From: Epiperipatus broadwayi
Lineage: Eukaryota > Onychophora > Udeonychophora > Euonychophora > Peripatidae
Assembly: GCA_028023455.1 (NCBI GenBank)
Contig: JAQFVV010012396.1
Span: 7,170,085 to 7,234,084 of the forward strand
Length of the DNA stretch: 64,000 nt
Reading direction: 5' to 3'
The position numbers and the translations under genes were made by a program. How positions within the stretch are numbered: the first letter of the stretch is position 1; every line of letters starts with the position of its first letter. Below, piece by piece: positions 1 to 10,411 of the stretch. The notes beneath the pieces are model-generated. The model made no database searches, was not told the DNA's origin, and was given only the letters and a program-made list of their open reading frames with translations.

Positions 1-435
1 TTTGCGCTACCTTCCTTCACCAGAAAACAGTCTATGACTATTAAGGAAAAACTAAGTTCAAACACAAGGATTCTTAGCATTTTTTTCTTTTGATCATTAA
101 TTGCTTTCTATATTAGTTAACAATTTAAAGAAATTGATGCATTTATTTTTGTATTTTATAGTTTATATACTTCACATACTTATACATATATACTGTATAT
201 TCATTTTAAACCTTTAAACATCACGTGATCACTATATATTCATTTTATTCGTAAGAAAATTTGATTAAATGCAGTGACTATGAAGTTTCTGAGAATAATG
301 ATTGTAATGTTTTATTGATCTCAGAATCAAAAATTATTGTTATATGCTGTATAGTATATGCATTGGTCAACTATTTATCAGGATTTGTTTTTCCATGCGA
401 TCAACATATGATAATAAAAGCTATAACAACATAAC

Positions 436-529
436 CTTTTTTTTTCATGTATCAAAGCATCGGTGGGAAGCGAACCGGTGATAACTGCTTTTAAGGCAGC
501 TGTGCTAACCACTCAGCCACCAACGCTTG
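436..529 (-). mobile_element. Short tRNA-derived SINE with target-site duplications
   Basis: On the minus strand the element opens CAAGCGTTGGTGGCTGAGTG, giving a box-A-like block, and later has a box-B-like GGTTCGCTTCC. It ends in ATACATGAAAAAAAAA. It is bounded by a perfect 10-bp direct repeat, ACAACATAAC, at 426-435 and 530-539, as expected for target-primed insertion. A cloverleaf can be drawn in part: GCTGC pairs with GCAGT around a seven-base loop whose middle bases would read as a Leu UAA anticodon. The T-arm does not pair cleanly and there is no long variable arm, so this is a retrotransposed tRNA-like unit rather than a working tRNA gene. Related copies lie at 9774-9860 and 36107-36207. 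Confidence 0.75.
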
Positions 530-539
530 ACAACATAAC

Positions 540-3118
540 TCTTTGAAATTCAAAATAAATACATACAAAATGTACATAGAGTAAAGCTTTATTTAATCTA
601 ATGAACATGGTATGCTTAGCATATTTTTGACTACCTGATTCTCATATTCATAGCAATAGAAGTCCGAGGAGCTTGTGATACTTATTAAACAATAAATGAA
701 CTTATTTACATCATTTACCCAAATTTTGTGCAAATTCCAATCTTGTTTATTTTTTGATAAATACCACAAACTCCTTGGACATCTATTGTTATGAATACAA
801 AAAGCATGCTAAGCATATCATATTGTTGGGATTAAATAAAGCTTTTCTCTATATACATTTTGTATGTATTTATTTTGAATTATGTTGTTCTGGGAAAAGT
901 TTATTGAAATTTCGAAGTTACCTTTTTAAACTGAACCTCAAAAATTTGCTTGGCTGTCTTTTTTAATGCATCAGTCAAGAATTGAAAATTTTCTTTTATT
1001 TAGTAGCATTTTTAAAGTTTCAAATTTGTCACTGCTTTAAAATTATATTGGATAATCAAATGAAAAGTATAATGATCAAATCAGATTGCTATTCACTATT
1101 AAATAAAATTATTTGAAACTAATGTATTTTTTATATAATTTTTGTTGAATAGTTAATATTACTTTTTTGTATTTTATTGTGTTGTATTTTCATTTTAATT
1201 ATAAGATTTTATATTTTCTAAAATTGTCTAACCATTTTACATAATGTATTTTTCAATTGCTTGAAATATAATCTTTTTCTGTTAAAAGATGCTTCTCATT
1301 AAAAATACATTAAGATTATATTTAATATTATTTATATTTTGTCAGTATAAAAATCAATATTATTATTGCTTTTAATTAATTAATTGAATTACATATATTA
1401 TTTCAATTTAATATAAAGGTGCCAATCTTTGTTCATTTAAAATTATGACACTGTCCTTTCCAGATAAATACTTTGATGATTATTACTAATCATTTATTGG
1501 GATCCAAATTATCGTAATATTTTTAGCCCAGATATATACTTTAAATTTTAATCGAAGATTATTATTAAACACAATGGCATGGAATAATTAATTCAACATA
1601 ATTCTGCTTTTTTTCATGTGTAATATCTTAAAAATGATGATAATGTTTATCTTAAGATTTGACTAGTAATATCTGGAGAGACATCATAGTTGTGAGTGCA
1701 AGAAATTTAGCACCTTTTCATTAAATTGTAATAATTTTATATTGATAAATAATAAGCAAGGATAATCAAGATGTGATAAGTTGTAATTTGGGTCAGCTGA
1801 AGAGAGTGTCTTGGAGGTTATTTACCTTTATCAGATGTTTTTATTCATGTGATTAAAATAAGTATGGTAAAATGGACAATTATATATATATATCCTCATT
1901 CAGTTTATTAGCAACCATTTGTAAATGATTATGGCTATTCTATTATAGAAAAAGAGAGATAATTATACTAACTAAATCTGTGAATTACAAATATATCAAT
2001 GTATATCATATGTTAATCTTTTAATCAGTTTGATATCTTTCAGTATATATATTTTTATGTAATAATTTTTTTTTGTTGTTGTTGTTATAAATTTCTATTT
2101 TTTTGAAATATATTCATATCTTGCTTAAAAAATTTTAGCTTTCCACTGTATTTTATCTTCATTCATATTACAACTTTTTGGAAGATCTTATAGGTAATCA
2201 TTATATCCTAAACTGATTCTATCTTGTCTGAGAAGTCATTATTCAAATCATTTTGCAATACTTTATATTGCTGGATCAAATGAAAACATGACCTTAAAAC
2301 TGTACATTTAATAAATATTGTCTCATTCAATAACTTGAAGAATATACTGATTGGTCTTATGATCTTGCCATCATTTTTTCTGAATTCTATTAAATAGCTT
2401 TGAATAAAAATTTTACAGTTATTTTATTATACTAATAAGGGATTTATGTCTCATTTTTATACAATAAATTTGGTGAATAATAGTTATAAGTAGTTAATTT
2501 AGTTGGAGTAGTTATATCACTAAGTTGGAAATCCCTATCTTATAACTTCTTAAATACATTAGTAGCATATTGAAGCTTGTGTTACACTTCAATATTCAAG
2601 TTAACTTTTCAATAAAAATATGTAACTAGACTACTTTATTTTATCACTATCTGATAAAGCATCTGAATTATTAAGTATTACTTATTGGGCTAAATTTTTT
2701 ATAGGTTCCATTTATTAGCATATTTAAATTTAGAAGTCAAAAAGTGGAGTTTTTGTTTTGATCAGTTCAAATTAAAAAATTCCACCATCAGATATAGAAC
2801 ATATTTTGATGCCTGCCTTATGCATCTACAAATTGTTTTAAAAAGGATTCATAATAATGGAAAACAGAATTGGAGATAATGCCCATCTTTATTTGACACC
2901 ATTTTAATTTCATATGCACTTGATTTTCCATTACCAATAATGGTGCATTTTTTCATACTAGCTTATAACAGCTATATATGAACACACTTCCCTGAAAAAC
3001 CAGCTATTTTCAAATATTGTCACAAATAGGCTTTATTAACTGAATTAAATGTCTTGACGAAATCAATAATAGCAATATCTAAATCTTGTCTTGACAAAAT
3101 CATTAAAAGCAGTATACA
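540..3118. other. AT-rich stretch, no gene recognised
   Basis: Short open frames only, none with a recognisable domain. There are TA-rich runs near 1879-1893 and a (TTG)n run near 2073-2089. A possible weak inverted similarity exists between 560-680 and 755-870: the phrases around TTTTGTATGTA, TTAGCATAT and CTCCTTGGAC/GTCCGAGGAG recur in opposite orientation. This suggests an old foldback with arms of about 120 bp. Confidence 0.4.
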
Positions 3119-3130
3119 ACTCATGTCTTT

Positions 3131-3595
3131 ATATAGGGTATATGAGCACAGACTTTCACACTACCCACCACTCTATCTCATAACACTGGTACACTTGAAA
3201 ACATATATGTTGAAAAGATAAATAATCACCAACATCCGTATTTCATGCTAAACCAGCAATCATCAGTTGGTCCAGATTACCATCTCTACACATATATGCT
3301 ATAAGTGCTCAGATATATATTAAGATAGCCAATCTTCATACTTTAATGGACATGCTTCAATCTACTCCACACTCCAACTCTTCAACCGTCCATCCAATTG
3401 AAAATCTGATGATGGAATGCTCAAAAGCCACCCTGAGGCCGAGATTCTTGTCACACCCATGTTGACCTAAGATCAATCTGACTCCTCATGTACAGGACAT
3501 AATCCATTCTAATACATATACAAGGAATGGGCAGACATCTCTACTATGTAATAACTGAACACAGGCTTATTATATAACTGTGTGTATATATGCAA
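3131..3595 (+). repeat. ~465-bp repeat family, copy 1 (longest in the window)
   Basis: A unit starts at ATATAGGGTATATGAGCACA and the same start recurs at 3596, giving a tandem period of about 465 bp. Recognisable internal phrases are AATAATCACCAA, CATCAGTTGGTCCAGATTAC and ATCTGATGATGGAATGC. Read on the minus strand, the end of the unit looks tRNA-related: GAGATAGAGTGG resembles box A, and AGTCTG(A/G)GTTCAAATCCC in other copies resembles box B. The family also occurs at 3596-4229, 34801-35900, 36333-36574 and 39988-40376. Function unknown. Confidence 0.75.
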
Positions 3596-3877
3596 TATAT
3601 AGGGTATATGAGCACAGACTTTCACACTACCCACCACTCTCCACTCTATCTCATAACACTGATACACTTGAACACATACGTTGAAAAGATAAATAATCAC
3701 CAATATCCATATTTCATGCTAAACCAGCAATCATCAGTTGGTCTAGATTACCATCTCTACACATATATGCTATAAGTGCTGAGATATATATATTAAGATA
3801 GCCAATCTTCATACTTTAATGGACAGGCTTCAATCTACTTCACACTCCAACTCTTCAACCGTCCATCCAATTGAAAG
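3596..3877 (+). repeat. ~465-bp repeat family, truncated tandem copy 2
   Basis: This copy repeats the first ~280 bp of copy 1 in the same orientation, with a short extra CCACTCT duplication near the start. It stops at the phrase TCCATCCAATTGAAA and then reverses direction into copy 3, forming one arm of a hairpin. Confidence 0.75.
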
Positions 3878-4229
3878 GGTGGCTTTTGAGCATTCCATCA
3901 TCAGATTTTCAATTGGATGGACGGCTGAAGAGTTGGAGTGTGGAGTAGATTGAAGCCTGCCCATTAATGTATGAAGATTGGCTATCTTAATATATCTGAG
4001 CACTTATAGCATATATATGTAGAGATGGTAATCTGGACCAACTGATGATTGCTGGTTTAGCATGAAATACGTATATTGGTGATTATTTATCTTTTCAACA
4101 TATATGTGTTCAAGTGTATCAGTGTTATGAGATAGAGTGGAGAGTGGTGGGTAGTGTGAAAGTCTGTGCTCATATACCCTATATATTGCATATATACACA
4201 CAGGTATATAATAAGCCTGTGTTTCAGTT
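3878..4229 (-). repeat. ~465-bp repeat family, inverted copy 3
   Basis: Reverse complement of copy 2 with high similarity, so 3596-4200 can fold into one long hairpin with its turn near 3870-3895. It extends beyond the tRNA-like end to GCCTGTGTTTCAGTTA and then stops at ACTCATGTCTTT (4230-4241). The same 12 bases sit directly before copy 1 at 3119-3130. Confidence 0.75.
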
Positions 4230-4344
4230 ACTCATGTCTTTGTTGATATTTTTTTTTTGCATTTGCTTGACAAAAAAAGTTATGTCTCATGTGTTTCTCG
4301 ATTCTGAAAACCACACGTATTCTTTAGTTACCACTCATCTGTGA

Positions 4345-6257
4345 TTATCCTGAATAGATATAAATGCACACACAGGAAATAAAGTAACATATATTTAATT
4401 AAAATTAACAGCATTGTAAGAGACCAACAATTAGAAATAAATTATAATAAAATTATAATGTTATTTAATAAAATTATGTAAACTTGTATTTTTTAATACA
4501 CTCCCCCCCCCCCCAATATCAATAACATTTGAACTTGAGCCACATTGCAAATAATAAGAACCTAATAAACCGTATTTATAATATGCGTTTTAACATATAA
4601 ACACACACACATTTACAGAATTTTTTTTATTATCCCTATCCTTTTGTCATATTGTATAAGCTTTAGTAATAGATGCTAGATAGTAGTGCTTTTTAAATGC
4701 TTATTCAATATTGTCCTATCGAATATCCCCCGACTAATTTCTAGCTAATGGCTTTCATCAGTGAGGAGCTTTTTAGATTTTTTTTTCTTTTTGGAATAGT
4801 GCACTTCGATTTTTTTAATGCAATGCATTTTTCTATCCAAAAAGCATTTTTTTATTTTTTGTTGTACTCTTTAGCTACCAGTACAAATTAAAAATGTATA
4901 TATATTTTTAATCCAAGTCTATTTACTTGCATAGTTTTTATATAGATCTGAAACTGCTTTAGTTTTTATATATTATGGTGACCTTTTATTTTTGATCACA
5001 TGACTAACAAAAGGTGCATTAGATCCAACAATTCTTAGTGCAATGTTCAAAAAAATCAAAAAGGTACTTATTGATAAAAGTAATATGTTAGAAACTAGTC
5101 TAATAATACCTGGATAAGAGCTCTACCATCTAGCATCTTTTGATTATTTAGTTTAGAGCAAAATGATAAAGGATCTATGTAAGTCATGTGACATTATATT
5201 AGTCATATGATGTGTATATGTGTGTGTGCGTATGTATATGCATATCTAAAACGTATAACAATATATCGAGAGCGAGTGTGTGTATATATACTTAGTGTGT
5301 ATATACTGTGAGCAAAAAAAAATAATTTTTTTTTTTTTAATTTTTGATTTTTTAATATTTATTATTATTTTTAAATCGCAAATAACTGAAACTGTGGATA
5401 TGCGAATCTCAGGTGAGAAGAACGCAATGAATATGATTTTTGGGTGGATCTAAAATTAGGGGAGAGGGAAGTAGATGGATGATTTAAATGTGTGAAAGGA
5501 AGAAAGAAAAATAATTTTTGATAAGGGAATGGATATAAATAAATGAGTTATTAAAAAGAAATAACTAAGAGAAGTTTGGCTGGAAGATATAAGTAAAAAA
5601 AAGTCCATCAAATAAAATTTCAATATTAATTTCATTCATTCTGTAAATTTGGCATCATAGCGCTCGTTACCCTAGGCTAATTTTTTTTTTCACTTTCACT
5701 TCTACCACGCTTGAGAGTATTTAAATAGCTTATCAAAAAATATTGCTTTTACAGTTTTTTTTTTAAAGAAAGTTAATTTAAAAGTTTAAAGATAATTTAT
5801 TGTTATCACGTAATACTGCACTTAAAAAAGTATCATTACTTTAAAAGAAAAAGTAATCGGGGGAGAGTATATAAATGTACAAAATATTATCAAATATGTA
5901 TAAGTGATAATATATATATATATATGTACACACACACGCATCTCACATTAATGTATTATAATCGTCGTTTTATAATAAGTCTTGACTAGTTGCAGTAATA
6001 ATCTTGTTAAGTATTGTGTTGAAATTATTATTGATAATGATCAAGTGCTTTTTCATTGATTGCTATATTTTATATAGTGAGATTTTTTGATGTAAACAAA
6101 CCTATTCTTTAGCAGATGATTCAACGTAATTATACATTAGTCGTTAAAAAGAAAAAGGTAGTAAAGGAAAACACCGTCTTTTCATTTTTAAAGCAAATTT
6201 TGTTGACAATATCAAATAAATATATTCGATATATATTTATAGTATAGTTCCTATAAA
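4345..6257. other. AT-rich stretch with microsatellites, no gene recognised
   Basis: A C12 run sits at about 4503-4514. CA/TG and TA microsatellites occur near 4601-4613, 5213-5300 and 5911-5938. A slightly more GC-balanced, purine-rich tract lies at 5400-5600 (many GAAAG/GGAG words). No open frame here carries a recognisable domain. Confidence 0.5.
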
Positions 6258-6448
6258 TATAATATATTCAAGTATTTTAAGCTAGTTGTAATTACAAGGG
6301 ATTTGAACCCAGACTTTTAAAACTTCCTTTAGTCACCAATTCCATCTTATATAACCGATACTGGAGTTGATGACTAAAGGAAGTTTTAAAAGTCTGGGTT
6401 CAAATTCCTTGTAATTACAACTAGATTAAAATACTTGAATATATTATA
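6258..6448. repeat. Inverted repeat with ~86-bp arms and a box-B-like motif in each arm
   Basis: The left arm (6258-6343) and right arm (6363-6448) are near-perfect reverse complements around a ~19-bp loop. Each arm carries AAAGTCTGGGTTCAAATCC or its near-identical complement, resembling a polymerase III B box. A related partial phrase follows at 6449-6475 (GTCTGGATTCAATTCCCC). Confidence 0.85.
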
Positions 6449-6745
6449 GTCTGGATTCAATTCCCCTCTAATTAAATATAATGTATGTATTATATAAATA
6501 ACTGATATATGGGGCACAATATCGAATTACAAAAATAAATAAATATATTTGAACAAATACTTCTCTTCTTAATTATATATATAACCGCATCTAAGTAAAA
6601 ACCAGTATAAAAAATTCTGGGATTATTTAAATAAATAAAACCTGAAAATTATAATTTTTTGTTGTTTTTACAAAATAAAGAAAATGTAGCATTTTAAAAC
6701 CTTTTCAATGAAGATATAATATAAAAACTTACAACAAAAAATACA

Positions 6746-6877
6746 AAGGCTTTAGCCTCAAGAATATGCCTGTAAAAATGCGATATTAGGGACCTCTACA
6801 GGTCTTAACCACAAGCTTATGCTTGGGAGAAAAGAGGGGAACACTTTTTACACGCATATTCTTGAGGCTAAAGCCTT
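6746..6877. mobile_element. Small MITE-like element, copy 1 (132 bp)
   Basis: Terminal inverted repeats of about 35 bp begin AAGGCTTTAGCCTCAAGAAT at both ends (6746-6780 and 6843-6877, few mismatches). The interior, with AGGGACCTCTACAGG and CCACAAGCTTATGC, recurs in a second copy at 14827-14929. Both copies are followed by a similar phrase resembling AGTATTACTTACGTAAT, so the element may be longer or may sit in the same host repeat. There is no coding capacity. Confidence 0.8.
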
Positions 6878-7447
6878 AGTAAATATTACTTACATAATTA
6901 ATGTGTGTTTAAATAAATTTATAATTTCAACAAAAAATACAGAAAAAGATAAATATTAAACAAATAGTCACCAGATCTGAGTGAATTAAAAAATTTACAG
7001 ATAACATAGAAAGTTCCACGTGATTACATAAGTACCAGGAAGAATTAAGGTTTTATCTCTAATTTTATTGGAAGAAAAATGGAATTTGGATAAAGAGAAA
7101 TACAAAATAATTTAGAAATCATAAAGTAAATAAGATGAAAGTTGTAATTCTAATATTGGTTAAGATATCTATCATTATATTGTTAAATGAACGTTTTAAA
7201 GATGTGAACATGTGGTATTATGATATTCTTGAATTTATGTAATCCTATATAATGGAACAAAAAAAGGATGGCAATTCATCTATGTCAGCATAAGTAATAT
7301 GTTATATCAATGTGGATAAAAACTCTCTAATTAATAAAAAAAAATTGTTTGAAAAAGTATATTTCCTATTATACACTTAGCAATAAAAAGTCTGCTCTGC
7401 TTTGAAAATGCATTGGGATTATATATAAAGTTATATATATATATATA

Positions 7448-7700
7448 AATTATTATTTTTGGGACTAAAGCATGTGTTATTTTGCATTACAAACGGATAT
7501 TTCAGCAAACTAGCACCTGCCATTGTCAAGGTTGACAAAAAAAGTCAACCTTGACAATGGCGGGTACTAGTTTGTCGAAATATTGGTTTGTAATGCAAAA
7601 TAACACAAGTCAACCTTGACAATGGCGGATGCTAGTTTGTCGAAATGTCGGTTTGTAATGCAATATAACACACAATTTAGTCCCAAAAATAATAATTTAT
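7448..7700. repeat. Foldback with a partially duplicated right arm
   Basis: The left arm 7448-7536 ends at CATTGTCAAGGTTGAC. After an A7 spacer, a partial right arm (7544-7608) and then a fuller right arm (7609-7700) both begin GTCAACCTTGACAATGGCGG. The structure is therefore a hairpin whose right side has been tandemly duplicated over about 65 bp. The outer ends are AAATTATTATTTTTGGGAC and its complement. Confidence 0.85.
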
Positions 7701-8072
7701 CTATATCATACAACCATGAAAACATTAAATGTAATATATATATATATATTCCATTTAAGAAGTATTTTTGTAATTGCATGTAGGTTGTTTAAAAATTATA
7801 TTGTAAATAGAAAGTCCAAATATTTAGGTTATAGCCAGTCAATATTTGAATTGCTTAACAAATAATGGTGAGATGTAATACTAAATTGGGATTCTTTTGA
7901 AAATGGTGAGTATACCATCCAACATTAAATTTAAAAAAAAAAGGGATAATTTAAGAGAGAAAGCCTAAATATTTGGGTTATAGCCAACCAATATTTGGAT
8001 TTTTTAAACAAATAATTGGTGAGATGTAATACTAAATTGATATTCTTTTTTGATCACAGTAAATAAATTTTC
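7701..8072. other. Short AT-rich stretch with a direct repeat
   Basis: The phrase around AAATATTTAGGTTATAGCCA at about 7816-7890 recurs at about 7966-8050, including AAATAATGGTGAGATGTAATA and TACTAAATTG. It is an imperfect direct duplication with a period near 150 bp. No gene seen. Confidence 0.6.
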
Positions 8073-8890
8073 CATGTGATGTGATGTACTGTAGCTTCTT
8101 CTTAAACGAAGTCAAGAATCTCTCAGCAATTATACCAAGAGAAACTTGTTAGCTACTTAATTTTACATTCCCCAGTCTAAGTTTTCCCATATTCTGCTCC
8201 ATCCCATTTCCACAACATAATATTTGTCAACTCTACAGCCTTTACATCTAAATCCCCCTTATCTTTTCCCAAACCCAGCATAAAAACCAATAATCTACTT
8301 TCTGTATAATCTCTTTTTTCATATTTATTTTTCCATAACTTCATTATATGTGCCCTTTCTGTTTTCAAGCATTTACATACAATTAACAGATGCCTAATAT
8401 TTTCTGTTCATTCCTTACATAATTTACAGACTAAATCACCCATATTTTTCCATTTACATGTATATTCTCTTGTTGCTAAAGATCCTGTTTGAGCCTTAAA
8501 CAATAAACTACTTTCATTACTATTATTATATATTAACTCATGCCTAATGTTCTGTTTATTTCTATATATTTTTAAACTCTTTTTACTCTCCATACTAGTT
8601 CTCCATCTCTCTAACTCCCTATTTTTTATTAATAAATCTATTCTTTTATCCCATTCCTTACCACTATAACACTCAACAATCCTCCTAACACAATCATCCC
8701 ATCTTTTGTACAAATATACTAATATAAATTCTTTATCCAAATCTTTTGCATACCGTATTACCTTTCTCACCCATCTTGTTACCTGCTCTTTACTCATAAC
8801 CTAATTAAATACTATTTTGGCTATTCTTTTATTCTCCATAAACTGCAATCTACCAAACATTTTCATTTTACTTTTTGCATCTCTCATATA
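8073..8890 (-). pseudogene. LINE (non-LTR retrotransposon) 3' fragment, copy 1
   Basis: This holds the C-terminal end of a non-LTR reverse-transcriptase ORF. One minus-strand frame from 8797 to 8177 is open except for a single TGA at 8408-8410. Just before that stop it reads VCKLCKE, and just after it the frame gives an H-x4-C pair. Together they form the CxxC...H...C zinc-knuckle that ends many non-LTR ORFs. The same region with the same order is present in copy 2 at 10412-11160. The copy is 5'-truncated near 8890, losing the polymerase domain. Its 3' end, at the low-coordinate side, has a stem-loop (8098-8111) and then a short ATCACAT-type tail. Clade (RTE-, CR1- or Jockey-like) is not assigned. 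Confidence 0.8.
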
Positions 8891-8942
8891 CGTAGTGGCT
8901 TGGTGGCGCCCTTTGTGATTAAAGATGGATAGAGTGACCATT

Positions 8943-9215
8943 ACAATACATATACCCATTTTTTAAGTACATCTTGAATAATACCCATAGCCCAGATTAC
9001 ACAAGCCTATAATGTACATTAAGAGAGTTTTTTAAATTCTATGTATACTAGATTAAATTGTTTGTTCATAGCTTATAATGTAATTTTTAGTTGGAGTAAC
9101 CAGTCAAGTTTTTCCCCATAAGAAACCATTCTAACTACTTGTTTTTTATGCAATATTCTTGTTTAACAATGAGTTTTAGGGAAGCTAAGCAGGGTAAAGG
9201 TGTATTTGGCAATAG
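8943..9215. repeat. Dispersed repeat, uninterrupted copy
   Basis: Similar throughout to 18148-18868. Shared phrases include CTTGTTTTTTATGCAATATTCTTG versus CTTGTTCTTTATGCAATATTCTTG-type words, CTCATA/CCCATAAGAAACCATT and ATACTAGA/ATACTAGC. In the other copy a hAT-type element interrupts the sequence at TACTAGCT; here the corresponding TACTAGAT is single and unbroken, so this is a paralogous empty site. Confidence 0.75.
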
Positions 9216-9773
9216 AGCTTGTTATATCTGTGCAGAATTTGTTATAAGGAAATGGTGAGATGTCTGTAGATAAGATTGTTTAAAAAATTTAAAATTTCTG
9301 GGGAATAATTTTGGAATGAGAATATCACATTAGTCAATCATTGAATGGAATGCCATAAACAAACTATTATATTTAGCATGAGATGCATTTTCCTGATTAA
9401 AATGGAAACAGTTTTCTTGTTCAAAATCATAATTAATTTTTTTTAACAAAAGAATTAGTATATTTGATCATCAGACTAAGATGACATTTTTGCATAAATA
9501 GAAAAAGATATCTTAGAAAGTAAGTTAATTATTTTTTCAATAGATTTTAGCAATGGTTTTCGAATGTTGATCCTAAATAGATTAGATAGTAGATGAATAG
9601 AAAATTCAGGAACTTAGATAGTAGTAAACCTATTAAAATTGTGAAAATTCTTTTACCAGACTTAATTCTCAAAAATGATTTGCCTGTTCTAATTAGATTA
9701 CATAATAAATGAATGGAAAAGCTGAGTAACATAGATGAAAAGCTTGTTAAAATGAGGAAATTGTTTTACAAAA
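9216..9773. other. AT-rich stretch with a diverged internal duplication
   Basis: The phrase TTAGATAGTAGATGAATAGAAAA (about 9580-9603) resembles TTAGATTACATAATAAATGAATGG (about 9693-9716). Each is followed by an AACTTAGATAG or AACATAGATGA word and then TTAAAAT(T/G). The two blocks are about 115 bp apart. No gene recognised. Confidence 0.4.
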
Positions 9774-9860
9774 CTGCATTGCAAGCAAGCAGTTGGTTGC
9801 AGACGGTTGTTGCGGGTTCGCCTCCCGGCCGATGCTATGACATATGAAAAAAAACCCAAA
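9774..9860 (+). mobile_element. tRNA-derived SINE, probably 5'-truncated
   Basis: It shares TTGCAAGCAA(G/A)(C/T)AGTTGGTTGCAGAC and GGGTTCGCCTCCCGGCCGATG with the copy at 36107-36207, and the tail GATGC...CATATGAAAAAAAA with the copy at 436-529. The box-A half is missing. No clear target-site duplication was found. Confidence 0.65.
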
Positions 9861-10411
9861 CAACTTAATTCTGCAAATGAAGAACTTATCTGTATTTAAT
9901 TTGAAGCCAATACATTTTTTTCTTTTGCTGTAATTATTAAGAATGATGAAAAGTTATGTAAATTTTTTAAAGGGAAGAAGAATGACAAACTTATCATGTG
10001 TAAGAAATGTGTTTAATGTTGTCCTTGAATGAGCGAATGTGTATTTCCACTAAATTACATCCAGTCTGAATGAGGAAAGAGTGATGTAAAAAATAAAAAT
10101 AAATGATCTTAATGGAGATTCTTGAAAGATAGAATTGTGTCATAAAATCATGGGCTATATTTTCAATAATGATAATATGAACTTCCCTCTTCAACATAAA
10201 GTTTATGATTAAATAAAGAAAGAGAGTGATATTGTTATGTTATTATGGTAATGATATAAGTTTGGCGATATAATTTTTCTGTGTTTATTAATGTTATTGG
10301 TCACTGATTTAAATGATTATTGATGCATGATTAGAATTCAATTAAATTTTCTTTTTTCTGAAAGCTTTCTATACTATTGAAACTTTTCTACTTCTTCCCT
10401 CTCTATGTTCC
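9861..10411. other. AT-rich stretch, no gene recognised
   Basis: A minus-strand open frame of 67 codons at 9994-10197 has no recognisable domain and biased composition. I see no other structure before the LINE copy that follows. Confidence 0.4.

Noticed and set aside
454-527. A functional tRNA-Leu(UAA) gene on the minus strand
   Set aside because: The anticodon arm forms, but the T-arm does not pair, the long variable arm of tRNA-Leu is absent, and the unit has an A tail and target-site duplications, so it is a SINE.
3596-4200. A CRISPR-like array or satellite
   Set aside because: Only three long copies, one inverted, with no short regularly spaced repeats; a dispersed repeat cluster explains it.
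4503-4514. C-run as part of a G-quadruplex or telomeric signal
   Set aside because: A single homopolymer run; similar C/G runs at 20342, 32629 and 61794 look like ordinary homopolymers and could also be assembly-prone.
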